From Girardinichthys multiradiatus (taxonomy: Eukaryota > Chordata > Actinopteri > Cyprinodontiformes > Goodeidae): 64,000 bases of DNA. The stretch spans positions 9,071,859-9,135,858 of the forward strand of contig NC_061802.1 of the NCBI RefSeq assembly GCF_021462225.1, given 5' to 3'. The notes under the pieces are model-generated. The model did not search any database. It saw only the letters and a list, made by a program, of their open reading frames with translations, and was not told the DNA's origin. Positions 51,835 through 63,150 of this stretch are shown piece after piece (positions within the stretch are counted from its first letter, which is position 1; every line of letters begins with the position of its first letter). The position numbers were made by a program, and so were the translations under genes.

Positions 51835-52780
51835 CTTCTCAAATATTTTCTGTTGGATTTTGGTCTGGACTTTGACTGGGCCATTCTAACGCATGGATAT
51901 GCCTTGATCTAGACAATACAAGTCAGGGCAAATAGGCATTTCAGTAACAATACATTTTCAAAGTGCTTTACATGAAAATAACAAAAAAACACATGGAGAA
52001 AAGTACATTGCAGTGGCATAATAAAGGCAGTTAAAGACAATAACTATTCAGTTTTAGATCTGGTTGTATCTGGCTGTTTATGGTCAGCACTGTCAACCTC
52101 CATCTGTCTTTCCATCGACTCTGACCAGCTTCCCTTTCCTTGCTAAATGAAATAATCCCCATGGCATGATGCTACCACCAGCTTATTTCACTATGGGTAT
52201 GATGTGTTCATGGGAATTTGGGATGTTAATTTCCTGCCACACAGTGTTTTCCATTCTTTCACATGTTGTGGCAAATAGCACACAGGACTTTTTAAGACTT
52301 TCTTTCAACATTATCTTTCTATTTGCCACATTTGTAAAGTGCATGACTCACACTTGTCCTCTTGACAGATTCTAACACCTGAAATGTGGATCTGTGCAGA
52401 TCCTCCAGAGTTACTATAAGCCTCTTGGCTGCTTCTCTGATCCGTTTAGGGGGTCCATTGTATCTTTGCAAATTTGCCATACTCTTTGACAGTGCTTTGT
52501 GGGTTGTTCATGGTTGCAATATTGTTTTATAACCTAATCCTTCTAGAATTCTCAACTACTTTATCCCTGTGGTTTCGTTGATGTGTCCCTTCTTCTTCAT
52601 GATGCTTCTTGTTCACTAATGTTCTTTAACAAACATCTGAGGCCGTTTAAAGAACAACTGGATATATAGGTATCATATTAAAGGGGTCTGTACTTTTTAG
52701 GTTTTTATTTTTTTTACAGATTTTTTTAAACCACTTATTTATTTCGTTGGACTTAACAATCATGCATTACTATGTGTTGT
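51835..52780 (-). mobile_element. Degenerate Tc1-like transposon
   Basis: Minus-strand order is correct for a Tc1 element. The HTH region (about 52640-52380) precedes the catalytic region (about 52220-51835), where the inverse of 'gaccagcttccctttccttgc' and 'ggactttgactgggccattcta' gives the GKLVRV and EWPSQSPD motifs. About 120 bp near 51905-52030 interrupts the catalytic part. Confidence 0.6.
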
Positions 52781-53357
52781 GTAAAACCATAATGAAATAA
52801 AATGAATTGTGTGATTGTAACTTTCTCAAAATGTGAAATAGTTGTAATAGATATACATTATAAGCTGCCTTAAATGTGCTGTATGTGGACAAAACATTAC
52901 GTTTACAGTTTTAATGACAGATCTGAATAATTGAATCCCTTGCTGGGAACAGAAACGGAAAATAAATCTCTTAAAATTGTCTGTGCAGTCTTCAAAGAAT
53001 CTATGGGCTGCATGTGTGAAAAGAGTGTGATACAAAATCAAAAAATTGAACTGAAAGATGCTTAAATATATTTTATTAAAACATTGATGCGTTGGATGGC
53101 ATTATATGGTTTATCAAGGTAATGATAAAAACATATTGTTTGTTGCAGCACACAAAGCAGTGATATTAACCAGTGTGATGTTAACCATGCACAAGGGGAG
53201 TAATGTTCTCAGGAAAAGAGGTTATGGTGGAGAGAAAAAAAGAACACATATTTTTTTAGGACAAATGTTATAGTTAAAAGTTATAAATCCACAGGGATTC
53301 AAAAAAAGAACTCAGCAATTCAGTTATTAGTAAAATTTACCTAAAAATAACAACATA

Positions 53358-53557
53358 CAGGTCCTTCTCAAAATATTAGCATATTGTGATAAAGTTCATT
53401 ATTTTCCATAATGTCATGATAAAAATTTAACATTCATATATTTTAGATTCATTGCACACTAACTGAAATATTTCAGGTCTTTTATTGTCTTAATACGGAT
53501 TATTTTGGCATACAGCTCATGAAAACCCAAAATTCCTATCTCACAAAATTAGCATAT
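53358..53557 (+). repeat. Left terminal inverted repeat of Tc1 copy B
   Basis: 200 bp, matching 54750-54949 in inverse and 3457-3656 directly. Confidence 0.92.
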
Positions 53558-53685
53558 CATTAAAAGGGTCTCTAAACGAGCTATGAACCTAATCATCTGA
53601 ATCAACGAGTTAACTCTAAACACCTGCAAAAGATTCCTGAGGCCTTTAAAACTCCCAGCCTGGTTCATCACTCAAAACCCCAATC

Positions 53686-54672
53686 ATGGGTAAGACTGCC
53701 GACCTGACTGCTGTCCAGAAGGCCACTATTGACACCCTCAAGCAAGAGGGTAAGACACAGAAAGAAATTTCTGAACGAATAGGCTGTTCCCAGAGTGCTG
53801 TATCAAGACACCTCAGTGAGAAGTCTGTGGGAAGGAAAAAGTGTGGCAGAAAACGCTGCACAACGAGAAGAGGTGACCGGACCCTGAGGAAGATTGTGGA
53901 GAAGGGCCGATTCCAGACCTTGGGGGACCTGCGGAAGCAGTGGACTGAGTCTGGAGTAGAAACATCCAGAGCCACCGTGCACAGGCGTGTGCAGGAAATG
54001 GGCTACAAGTGCCACATTCCCCAGGTCAAGCCACTTTTGAACCAGAAACAGCGGCAGAAGCGCCTGACCTGGGCTACAGAGAAGCAGCACTGGACTGTTG
54101 CTCAGTGGTCCAAAGTACTTTTTTCGGATGAAAGCAAATTCTGCATGTCATTCGGAAATCAAGGTGCCAGAGTCTGGAGGAAGACTGGGGAGAAGGAAAT
54201 GCCAAAATGCCAGAAGTCCAGTGTCAAGTACCCACAGTCAGTGATGGTCTGGGGTGCCGTGTCAGCTGCTGGTGTTGGTCCACTGTGTTTTATCAAGGGC
54301 TATCAGGAGATTTTGGAGCACTTCATGCTTCCATCTGCTGAAAAGCTTTATGGAGATGAAGATTTCATTTTTCAGCACGACCTGGCACCTGCTCACAGTG
54401 CTAAAACCACTGGTAAATGGTTTACTGACCATGGTATCACTGTGCTCAATTGGCCTGCCAACTCTCCTGACCTGAACCCCATAGAGAATCTGTGGGATAT
54501 TGTGAAGAGAACGTTGAGCGACTCAAGACCCAACACTCTGGATGAGCTAAAGGCCGCTATCGAAGCATCCTGGGCCTCCATAAGACCTCAGCAGTGCCAC
54601 AGGCTGATTGCCTCCATGCCACGCCACATTGAAGCAGTCATTTCTGCCAAAGGATTCCCGACCAAGTATTGA
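53686..54672 (+). CDS. Tc1-like transposase (DD34E), copy B, 6-residue deletion
   Basis: 328 residues, open throughout. Same domains as copy A: two HTH regions, FSDES (D148), FQHDLAPAH (D232) and DLNPIENLW (E267), with 34 residues between the last two. It lacks the six residues RVNAAS (206-211 of copy A) between the first and second catalytic Asp, a stretch next to GPLCFIKG. Copy B carries several substitutions (such as R109K and R111H relative to copy A). The deletion may or may not disable it. Confidence 0.93.
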   Translation: MGKTADLTAVQKATIDTLKQEGKTQKEISERIGCSQSAVSRHLSEKSVGRKKCGRKRCTTRRGDRTLRKIVEKGRFQTLGDLRKQWTESGVETSRATVHRRVQEMGYKCHIPQVKPLLNQKQRQKRLTWATEKQHWTVAQWSKVLFSDESKFCMSFGNQGARVWRKTGEKEMPKCQKSSVKYPQSVMVWGAVSAAGVGPLCFIKGYQEILEHFMLPSAEKLYGDEDFIFQHDLAPAHSAKTTGKWFTDHGITVLNWPANSPDLNPIENLWDIVKRTLSDSRPNTLDELKAAIEASWASIRPQQCHRLIASMPRHIEAVISAKGFPTKY

Positions 54673-54749
54673 GTGCATAACTGTACATGATTATTTGAAG
54701 GTTGACGTTTTTTGTATTAAAAACACTTTTCTTTTATTGGTCGGATGAA

Positions 54750-54949
54750 ATATGCTAATTTTGTGAGATAGGAATTTTGGGTTTTCATGAGCTGTATGCC
54801 AAAATCATCCGTATTAAGACAATAAAAGACCTGAAATATTTCAGTTAGTGTGCAATGAATCTAAAATATATGAATGTTAAATTTTCATCATGACATTATG
54901 GAAAATAATGAACTTTATCACAATATGCTAATATTTTGAGAAGGGCCTG
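54750..54949 (-). repeat. Right terminal inverted repeat of Tc1 copy B
   Basis: Inverse of 53358-53557. The last bases read GGGCCTG rather than GGACCTG. Confidence 0.92.
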
Positions 54950-54951
54950 TA

Positions 54952-55850
54952 TATGTATAATCTGACATCTCTATATATGGACCTTCTTTCATCAAGCCGC
55001 TTAATGTAAATCAGGCGAAACTTTCAGCAGCTTGACAATGATAATCCCTCATTGATCTCCCAGCATTAACGGGTGCAGCGGTCAGGAGGGGCTGCAGCTA
55101 CAGATGTTTATCAATGTTTGCTTAGAAGGCCTTAGCGTTTGGGGTAAAGGTTGAGTTGTGTGCATGTTCACTCCCAACCTCAAGCAAAGGGAAATGAGGA
55201 AAATCTCTCTATGTTCCCTTCTAAGGAACATCTGGATATACGCTCTTTCAATCAGCAGGAGAGGGGGAGAGACTTTTCTCGGTTGTAGTTGGTTAGATTG
55301 AGGTTTCACAGGAATGTAATGTTCGTGTGTAATTTGTAATTTTTGGTCAGCTTAGTTGGCGGGACATTTATCAAAATTTATGAAAAAAATGAGGTATAGA
55401 AAAAAGAAAGAAATCTAAATCCACAGTACAAAAAATAAAAGCAGAGTAGCCTCAGGTGGAGCAAGGCTGAGTAAACAGGGCCACAGGGTTTAGGATCTTT
55501 TCCTGGATAAAAACCATATCAACCAAAAGTCCTACTGACCTATACGACCGTTTCCTGGGGCTCCTTCTGTGCTGGGGGCTTCAGAGGGGCTTTAGCAGAA
55601 ATCATTGTTGTTCTCTCATTCCATCACTGGTTGTAAATATAAAATCTGTTTAATGTCTGTCACCCGACTAATCTAAGAAAACATGACTTCACTTTTCAGT
55701 TTTTCTAGAGGAATCTTCCAGCAGAAAATTGCTTTAAATCTCTAACCTTCCAATATCCTGAATGCTTTTGCTATTACGTTGGCCTGATCCATTGCTATTG
55801 TGAGGTTTTCAAACTAGAAGGGTCATATAAAGTGTAGTTATGTGCATTGT
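54952..55850. other. Intergenic, nothing recognised
   Basis: Short ORFs only, without family motifs. Confidence 0.4.
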
Positions 55851-55854
55851 CCAT

Positions 55855-56285
55855 CAGCCTACCTCAACTTGTCAGCCTGCAGCGAGCGCCTCACCTCATG
55901 CTCCTCCACAGTGAGGGAGAAGCTTGTGGGTGTAGTGTAGGCGGTAGTGCAGCTGCTTGTGGTGGCACAATCTTAAAGTGGTCAAGAAAGAAATTCAGCT
56001 CTGCCAGTGAGGCATTACCGTTATCAGCACTGGGGTTGGTGCTGGGCAGTCTTGCTGCTGGGGGTTGGTGCAGGCCTTGGGCTTGGCCTTCGCGTCTGGA
56101 GGTGCCAGTGTGGCTCAGTGCCCTGTGTCTCGCTCTGTGCCTCTTTGGCCTGGGGGCTGCTGCTTCTGTGCCATGCTGGCGACCTGCTTCTGTGGTGTGT
56201 GTATGGCTGACCTGTGGTGTCTGGCTGCCAGGGACATCTACCTGCCTTTTGCTGCTCTTAGTTGCTGTAACGCCGTGAAAGCACA
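55855..56285 (-). mobile_element. LINE linker fragment, GC-rich
   Basis: On the minus strand SLAELNFFLDHFKIVPPQAA, then EEHEVRRSLQADKLR, is the segment between endonuclease and polymerase of an L2/Rex-like LINE. The GC-rich part upstream (56280-56020) encodes a His/Arg/Pro-rich run, part of the longest open frame here (131 codons), and is unassigned. Confidence 0.55.
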
Positions 56286-56562
56286 CGTAAAAACAAAAAA
56301 AAACGCATTGAGGTTTACAGTTAATATTAAAATAAAATAATACAAAATGATATGGATACTTATGTTATAGATTAGTAAAATATCCCAGAGTTACAAAGAT
56401 CAAATTATTTGGTTTTTTTTAGACAGCCTTTAATAAACAAGAAAAAAACCCATCCATTAGTTTATTAATATTCATAATGTTTTAATTTCTGCTTATTTTC
56501 TGGTCTGTTGAGGTGACGCCTTCATTCTACTTATTTTGTCTCACAATTAGACCCAAATAAAC

Positions 56563-57080
56563 TGTCATGATGTAGGGTTGTTTGGTGTTTGGTTTCGGGT
56601 TTCTTCTTATGTTTTTCACAGTTAAGGTTTTGACTCATGCTTTTTGTTTTGTCGTCTTGTTCATGTTTTGTCAAGTTTGGTTTTCGGATCTGGTTATGCT
56701 TTAGCTTCATGTTTTTCTAGTTTGTGTTCAAGAGTCTCTGTTTTGCTCCAGTCACGTTTTGTTCTGTTAATTAAGTTTATTCAGTTCACCTGCTTCAAGT
56801 TAATCTGTCTCCTTGCTCCACCTGGTTTTCACGCCATATATTCACACCTGTTCTGTTAGTCTTCGCGGAAACATCTTTCATTCTCATGCTCATGTCTTGT
56901 TTTCAAACCAAGTCTTGTTTTTTGCCATGCCTGTCTTGCCTGCCCGTTTGTTTTGTTCCTGCCTCCTGCTGTGAGTGAGTTTTCGTAATTAAACCTCTTT
57001 TTTTTCACTTACCATCACGCTGCCTGCTCGTCTGCATTCTGGGGTCCAATTATCAAGTAAACCGTGACAGAACCGTGACA
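56563..57080 (+). mobile_element. Candidate solo LTR, TGTCATG...CGTGACA
   Basis: 518 bp bounded by TGTCATGATG and ACCGTGACA, with flanking 5-mers TAAAC and TAAGC (4 of 5 equal). Inside are a TATA-like CATATATTC (near 56835) and an AATTAAA signal (near 56988), the order expected for an LTR on the plus strand. The end motif is repeated (CCGTGACAGAACCGTGACA). T-rich, no coding capacity. Confidence 0.5.
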
Positions 57081-58918
57081 TAAGCAGAAAGATTTCGGTT
57101 GAGTTGTGGTAATTAACCCATATTTCTAAATGTAATTTAACATCTATTATGGCTTCATAGAGATCGAGGTCATTCCTTTACAAGCTTTCACACATTTCGT
57201 ATAAAATCTTTGACCTTTCTAAAACATTATTCTGCTTATCTGCAGGAGAGAAAATTAATATCACCTCTCATATTTATTCCAATCCCTTACATGGAAAACC
57301 TGATTTGTCCTCTTGTTTTGGAGAGAATCTTTTAAAACAACCCAGGATAGCCTTGTTTGTTGTAAATGGGTCAAATGAATGAAATGCCTGTAGATCAGTC
57401 AGTATGTGTGTCACAAAGCTCACTTGTCTCTGGCTAACAAAGTGAAAAACGGTCAGCTGAATGCCCACCCTGTTTACTCTGACACTCTTATAAGCGTAAT
57501 TGGTTTGGGGTCCCTTGCTAAAATGTGGTAAAAGAACGATACAACCCTGTGTGCACTTCTTCAGTGTTTTCTGGCGACTGCTTCAGGAAATATTCTATTG
57601 ATTCTGATCGTCTTTTTTCTCTTTGAAGATGATCATTTGACTCTGCTAATATGACTCAGGACAGAGTGGTGGTATGGATCTATATCACCATGAGAACAAC
57701 GGATCCGCTAGTATGTGCAAATGGAAGGAAAACACATGCCTATGAGCCGTGTCAGCTGTATTAGAGAGCAGAGGGTGGTCAGTGGAAAGCCCAGTCTTCT
57801 GATCCCTAGAGACACATGCCGTCATTGATCTTTAAAAAAACAAACAGATAATTTCCTTTAAAGAAAAAGTTCCTTTAAACTTTCCAGAGAATGTAAAGCT
57901 GAATGGTTGTTTTATCTTAAAATATTTAACATCTAGACGCAAAGAAAAATGTTATGCTTTAATCTGCTTGGACATTTTTAAAAGTCTTCTCTGTGCTCTC
58001 TGTACTCAGATAGATTTATTCACATGGTTACTCAGCTGTGTACAAATTCACTCCATTTCTTCTGTCCTCTATTAATGCATTGTGCTACCATTTTGAGCAG
58101 GTGTTTCAAATTTAAATGAAAGATTCTTTCACTGGAATTTAGCGCTAAGCTTTTAAAGACAACCAGTGAACCTTAGCAACTGACAAATAAAACTATGGCC
58201 ATTTGGATGTACAATATATTTGTCACAAATTCACGTAAATCAATTAAAAGGTAATTAGACCCATCAAGTATAAACAGCTGTACAGGTGGAATGGGTCCTA
58301 AACAGGCTTTTCTTGCATAAATGTCTGTTTACTGACAAACAATTTAACTTTACTGAGTGTTAAGAAGACAATTCTACCTACAGAGGATGTCACTAACTCC
58401 TAGCAAAAATTGGCACCAGAACGTCACATATGCAGTTTAAATGGAATGAAGCTCTTGTTAAAATAGCTGTTTAAGTCAACGTCTGCCATGAAACAGGCTA
58501 ATTAACGGCAAAGTAAACAAAAAAGGCATGTTAGGTCATCTGACTTCAGTAACGTGTGTATATACAGTACATTATATATTAAAAGATTTATATTACTTTC
58601 AATAAAAAATTGATAGAATGTGACTGGGAAGTTATAAAAAAGTAAATGAGTAATCATACACCAGATGGAAAATTGTCACCAAAAAAGTCACCAACATAGT
58701 CCACCAATCAAATTTTATTATGCTGCAACATCTCTTTCTAATTCTTGTGACCTGCACAATGTGCTGCCTGAATCACATTTAGTCTGCTCTGCTGTTAATT
58801 AAATATGCTTAATGTGTAAAAGAATAAATATCAAATTTCCCCCCTTTTATTGATCATGTAATCTGCAAGACAGAAAAGTCACAGAAACAGAGACACGCAC
58901 ACAAACACTCCTACCTCA
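57081..58918. other. Intergenic, nothing recognised
   Basis: AT-rich. TAACGGCAAAGTAAACAAAAA at 58503 repeats a 21-mer from the end of the LTR-like element at 20143, so a scrap of that family may be present. Confidence 0.35.

Positions 58919-58990
<72 letters not shown>
58919..58990. repeat. (CA)n microsatellite, about 35 perfect units
   Basis: An uninterrupted CA run of about 70 bp. It is a likely polymorphic marker with Z-DNA-forming alternating purine-pyrimidine composition. Confidence 0.98.
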
Positions 58991-58994
<4 letters not shown>

Positions 58995-61900
58995 AATGAT
59001 TAAACTCTTTAAACACATACGTTAGACCAAATCATACCAGGAGGAAACAAAATAATTTCACATATGTGAGATTTCCAGTTGATTATAACAAGTGAAGGCT
59101 CAATGAAATTGTATCCATTCCATACGATGCTATGAGTAACTATTTTATGTTCCTTTACTTTTTTTCCATTCGGTTCATAAATATCTTAAAGAAATTGACA
59201 CAAAATAGTTGAGATAACAACAACCTGCAGCGATAGCAATCCAGTTCTGCACACAGTCACAATAACACAAAACAGATGGCTTCATTTTCACCACAATTAT
59301 GAGTTACGCCATCAATGAGTCTCCATAAAGCAACTAAAACATTTCCCAAAATGCTGGCCTCTACAGACCTTGACCTAAACTGGATCATATCACTTGGTGG
59401 GAACACTGTGACCCAGTTCTGCCCCTTTTGTTTGTTTCCCTATGTGTCCCGGGGAGTCTGTAGACCTCTGCAGCAAAAACACTCAATGGTAGCGACAGTG
59501 TGGGACGTTTCATCATCTGGGAATCTTCTGATTGGCTGTGAAGGATTCATGGTGCTGTTAAAGTAAAGAGAAAGAAGAGATGACTGGGTATATATAAGGA
59601 GCTTTTAAAAATACTACAAAGAAAAGAAAATATCATGAATACTTTTTTCAGGCTTCCCATCAAGAAGAAGACAACCCCTTGCAAAAAGCCAATAAATACA
59701 GCATTTTTTTTACATTACAGCCACAAACATATTTTAAATTATTTTATGTGATAGACCACAAAAAATAGAATGGTATATTGTTAGAAATAAAAAAATCTGA
59801 AAAGTGTCACTTTCATTTCTAATTTGTCCCCTTGACTCTGACACCCCTAAATTAAATCTATTTCCACAAATTTTCGTCAGAAGTGACCTAATTAGTAAGT
59901 AATCCATGTGTGTCATTTAATAGCGATATAAATCCACTTTTACTATGAACGTCTCAGAGGAAAGCGATCAAACATCATGACGAAGACCAAGAAACACAGA
60001 AGCAAACAGGGACAAAGCTCCAAAGGGGTGAGAGCAAAGAAATAAAAATAGTCAAAGATCTGAAATCAGACATCTTTAATGGTTTTCTGAGGCAAAGTCA
60101 TCTGGGGGATTTCTAAATATTAGCATTAGCCACAATGATTGACCTTCAGCTGCGTTTACGGTCATTGTACATTTGTTAATTGAAAACACATTGGACAGAA
60201 TCTTTCAAAAGATATAAAGACAAATGAACCAAACAAAAATCATCTTTAAAAATACCTCAATGCTGTACCTGTGAAATACGGACATTATGACACAACAAAC
60301 AAAATGAAATCCAGCTGAAGAACAGGTTCTACATCATGTAAGAAACAGATGAGGCAGTAATATCTGGGATTCCTGATCTGATTTATAAAATCCACATCAA
60401 ATGGAATTCATCTGTTTCAAAAACATTTGAACTATCGCTCTGGTTTTAACAGAACTATTTGACCAGTCTAAAATGGAGAATGAAAAGAGTTTCTGACTTT
60501 GTCATCCGCGGCAAGACTTTTTTTAAGTTGAAGAGTGTTTCACTTTTTTTTGTCAGAGGAAAAAGAAAGTATCACAAAGTCTCCCTGTCTGAGAAGACAT
60601 TAAGGTAAAAGACAGCACATATGCATCTGCAGCCTGTGGTGGTTTTATGTGCAATTTTAGAAGACCCAAAGTATTTTGAGCCGTTGCTGTCATGACATGG
60701 AGGAGCACTGAAAGACATTAGTGGTGCAGTGTGGCTGGAGTCTGTGGTTCATTACAGCCAGTATCCAGAACTTGACTGGATGGCTGACAAAGCAGCAGCC
60801 AGCAGCTGTTTTCACTGGATACAAACACATACTGCGCGGCTAAATATGACCGCTACCTGTAATTGTAGGGCTAATTTCCAGTGGAGCTTTTGTTTTTTGG
60901 GCCCAAGTAGTTTATGGCAAGAGGGAAGGACCTAAATACAAATGCAAACCTTTCCTTCTGCTATACAGAGTGTTCTCCATTATTATGATTTATCACGTAA
61001 ATGTAAAAAGTAAAAACAAGGTTTAATCATGTAAATAAACATTAATATCACCTAACAAGATTAAAGGTTCACTGACTTTTTATTTTTGCATACTCTACAC
61101 ATAAATAATTAATGTAGGGAAAAAAAAACTGAAGGAGAAATAAAAAAAAAACCTGCTGAGGCTCTGAATATAACACAGGTGAAAGCACTGAAATTCACAT
61201 AAATGGTCAATTAGAAGAGTGTTAAAAAATGCCGCTCCTAGCCTGTTTGGGTCTGACTGCTCCTCGTTGTTTCTGATTGTAAAAAGAAAATGTTTGCTGA
61301 CACAAGCATGTTCAGCATCTGCAAGCATTTTTCTTGGTTCATTTAACAAAGATGGGCCCTGCTAAACAAAACTCCATTGGGCACTCAGGGGAGAACATCC
61401 CCACTTAGTGCAAAACAGAATTGTGCAGACCAAAATATTTCTGTTTTTATTGTATGTAATTATTTTTAAACAAAACCAGTGGTTTCAATATATTGTTTAT
61501 GAGTTCATTTTGGTTCCTTAAACCTGTTTTAATCAAATTTACACCAAGGTTAAAAGCCGCAAAGGCACTTTATTACTTTAGTTTACAAGTTTTGTTTTTC
61601 TTACTTAGAGACAAGTGATGCTTGGAATTTTGCTCGGGGAGCTTTTAACAGGAACAGTAATAGTTCGTCTTTATTTTAATATACAAACAAACACATGTAG
61701 TTTTCCTCGCTATTTGAAATCAAATGCTTTAAATCTAGATGTTCTGGCTCCAGCAAAGCTCCGGGACATCTTCACACCGATCTTCTTATGACCTTTTCCA
61801 ATAATTGGAGCTGCAATCTGCTTACCCTGCCTTTAGCAGCATGAATCCCACAATTGCACATCCATCTCCTCCATCCATATAACACATAATGCCTCCCAAT

Positions 61901-62050
61901 ACAGTCCTGTGAGAATTTCCAGGAGAGCTATGATGAACAAGGAGATAGACACAGATCCTCCATTCCAAATGCAAAGTTCAACACACTTGGTTCTTTTCAA
62001 TTTCAGTTTTTGGATTAACATCACCAAAGATCCTGTTATCTCTTTGTAGG
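58991..62050. other. Intergenic, largely unrecognised
   Basis: 59700-59790 (cattacagccacaaacatatttt...atgtgatagaccac) matches the terminal region of a common degenerate Tc1 family. Otherwise no exons or elements recognised. Confidence 0.35.
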
Positions 62051-62054
62051 GATG

Positions 62055-63150
62055 CATCTCAATAAACTAGAATACCATCGAAACGCTAATTTATTTGACT
62101 AATTTCACTAATTTTCATAAGGGGAAATATATTATGTAGATTCATTACACACAGAGTAATATGTAAAGTTTTTATTTATTTATTTTATGGTAAATGCAAA
62201 TAAATTAAATGCAAAGTTCAGTTTCTCAGAAAGGTTGGGACAATTTCTTATGGATAACAAAAAATGTCTTTATAGTGAAATTTTCAGTCTAGTAAAACCT
62301 ATGCCCATACGTTCAATAATTTTTCTATGGAGTTTAGCTCAGGGAAGTTACGATGCAACAAAACACAGTGATACCACGGTCATTAAATCAGTTACTGGTG
62401 CTTTTGGCAGTGTGGGAAGGTGCCAAGTCCTTCTCCATCTCCCTCAGTGGTTCTATCAGCAGATGAAACCATGGAGTCCTGAAAATGTTTTGTGCACTTA
62501 CATTAGGACTGAGAAAACACAGTGAACCAACACCATTAGATGACATGGCTCCTGAAATCATCATTACATGTTGAAACTTGTCACTGGATCTCCAGCATCT
62601 TGTATTCTGTACCTCTCCACTGAATAAAGCAAAATGTCCTCATAATTTACAAATTTACTGTGGACCAGTGAGCAACTATCAAGTCCTTCTTCTCCTTAGC
62701 CCAGGTAATATTAATCTGATGTTATCTCTGGTTTGGATGTGGCTTAATAAAATGAATACAGCAGGGGTGGCCCATGTCCTGTATACTTCTCTTGCTGTAT
62801 AATTCTTTATGCTCTTTGCTTTACAATGTTAATTCTGCAGTTATCTGTTTTGCTTTTCCACCTCTTTCTACCAAACGTTTTCCTTCCACTTATCTTTTTA
62901 TTATTAAGCTTGTGTACAGCACTCTGTGAACATTAGCATCTTTAGCACTAACCTTGCATGGCTTACTGTCTTTGTGGAGGGTGTCTGTAGGAGCACTGTC
63001 AGGACAGAAGTCTTCCTCATGATTGTGAAGGTCATAACATGGCCATAACGTCACATTTCACATTAAAAATGCTTTTTTCTTAGTCTTAAATAATAGTATA
63101 ATTTTCTGAGTAACTGAACTTTGGGTTTTCATGGGCTGTGTAATAGCTTT
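62055..63150 (-). mobile_element. Degenerate Tc1-like transposon, third family
   Basis: The left end GGATGCATCTCAATAAACTAGAATA (62049 on) and the right-end scrap TTTGGGTTTTCATGGGCTGT (63120) resemble Tc1-type terminal repeats. Between them the minus strand carries mutated transposase, including the inverse of 'aagtccttcttctccttagcccagg' (WAKEKK-type catalytic approach) near 62680-62705. Many stops. Confidence 0.55.

Larger units (their letters stand above)
53358..54949 (+). mobile_element. Tc1-like DNA transposon, copy B, nearly intact
   Basis: A 1,592-bp element flanked by TA (53356-53357 and 54950-54951) with 200-bp inverted repeats (53358-53557 and 54750-54949). The 18-bp length difference from copy A is explained entirely by one in-frame deletion in the transposase. 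I count about a dozen substitutions across the coding part, so the two insertions are recent relatives. Confidence 0.96.

Noticed and set aside
55847..56278. 143-codon plus-strand frame rich in Leu, Ala and Cys
   Set aside because: The opposite strand carries clear LINE linker motifs, so this frame is a GC-rich shadow.
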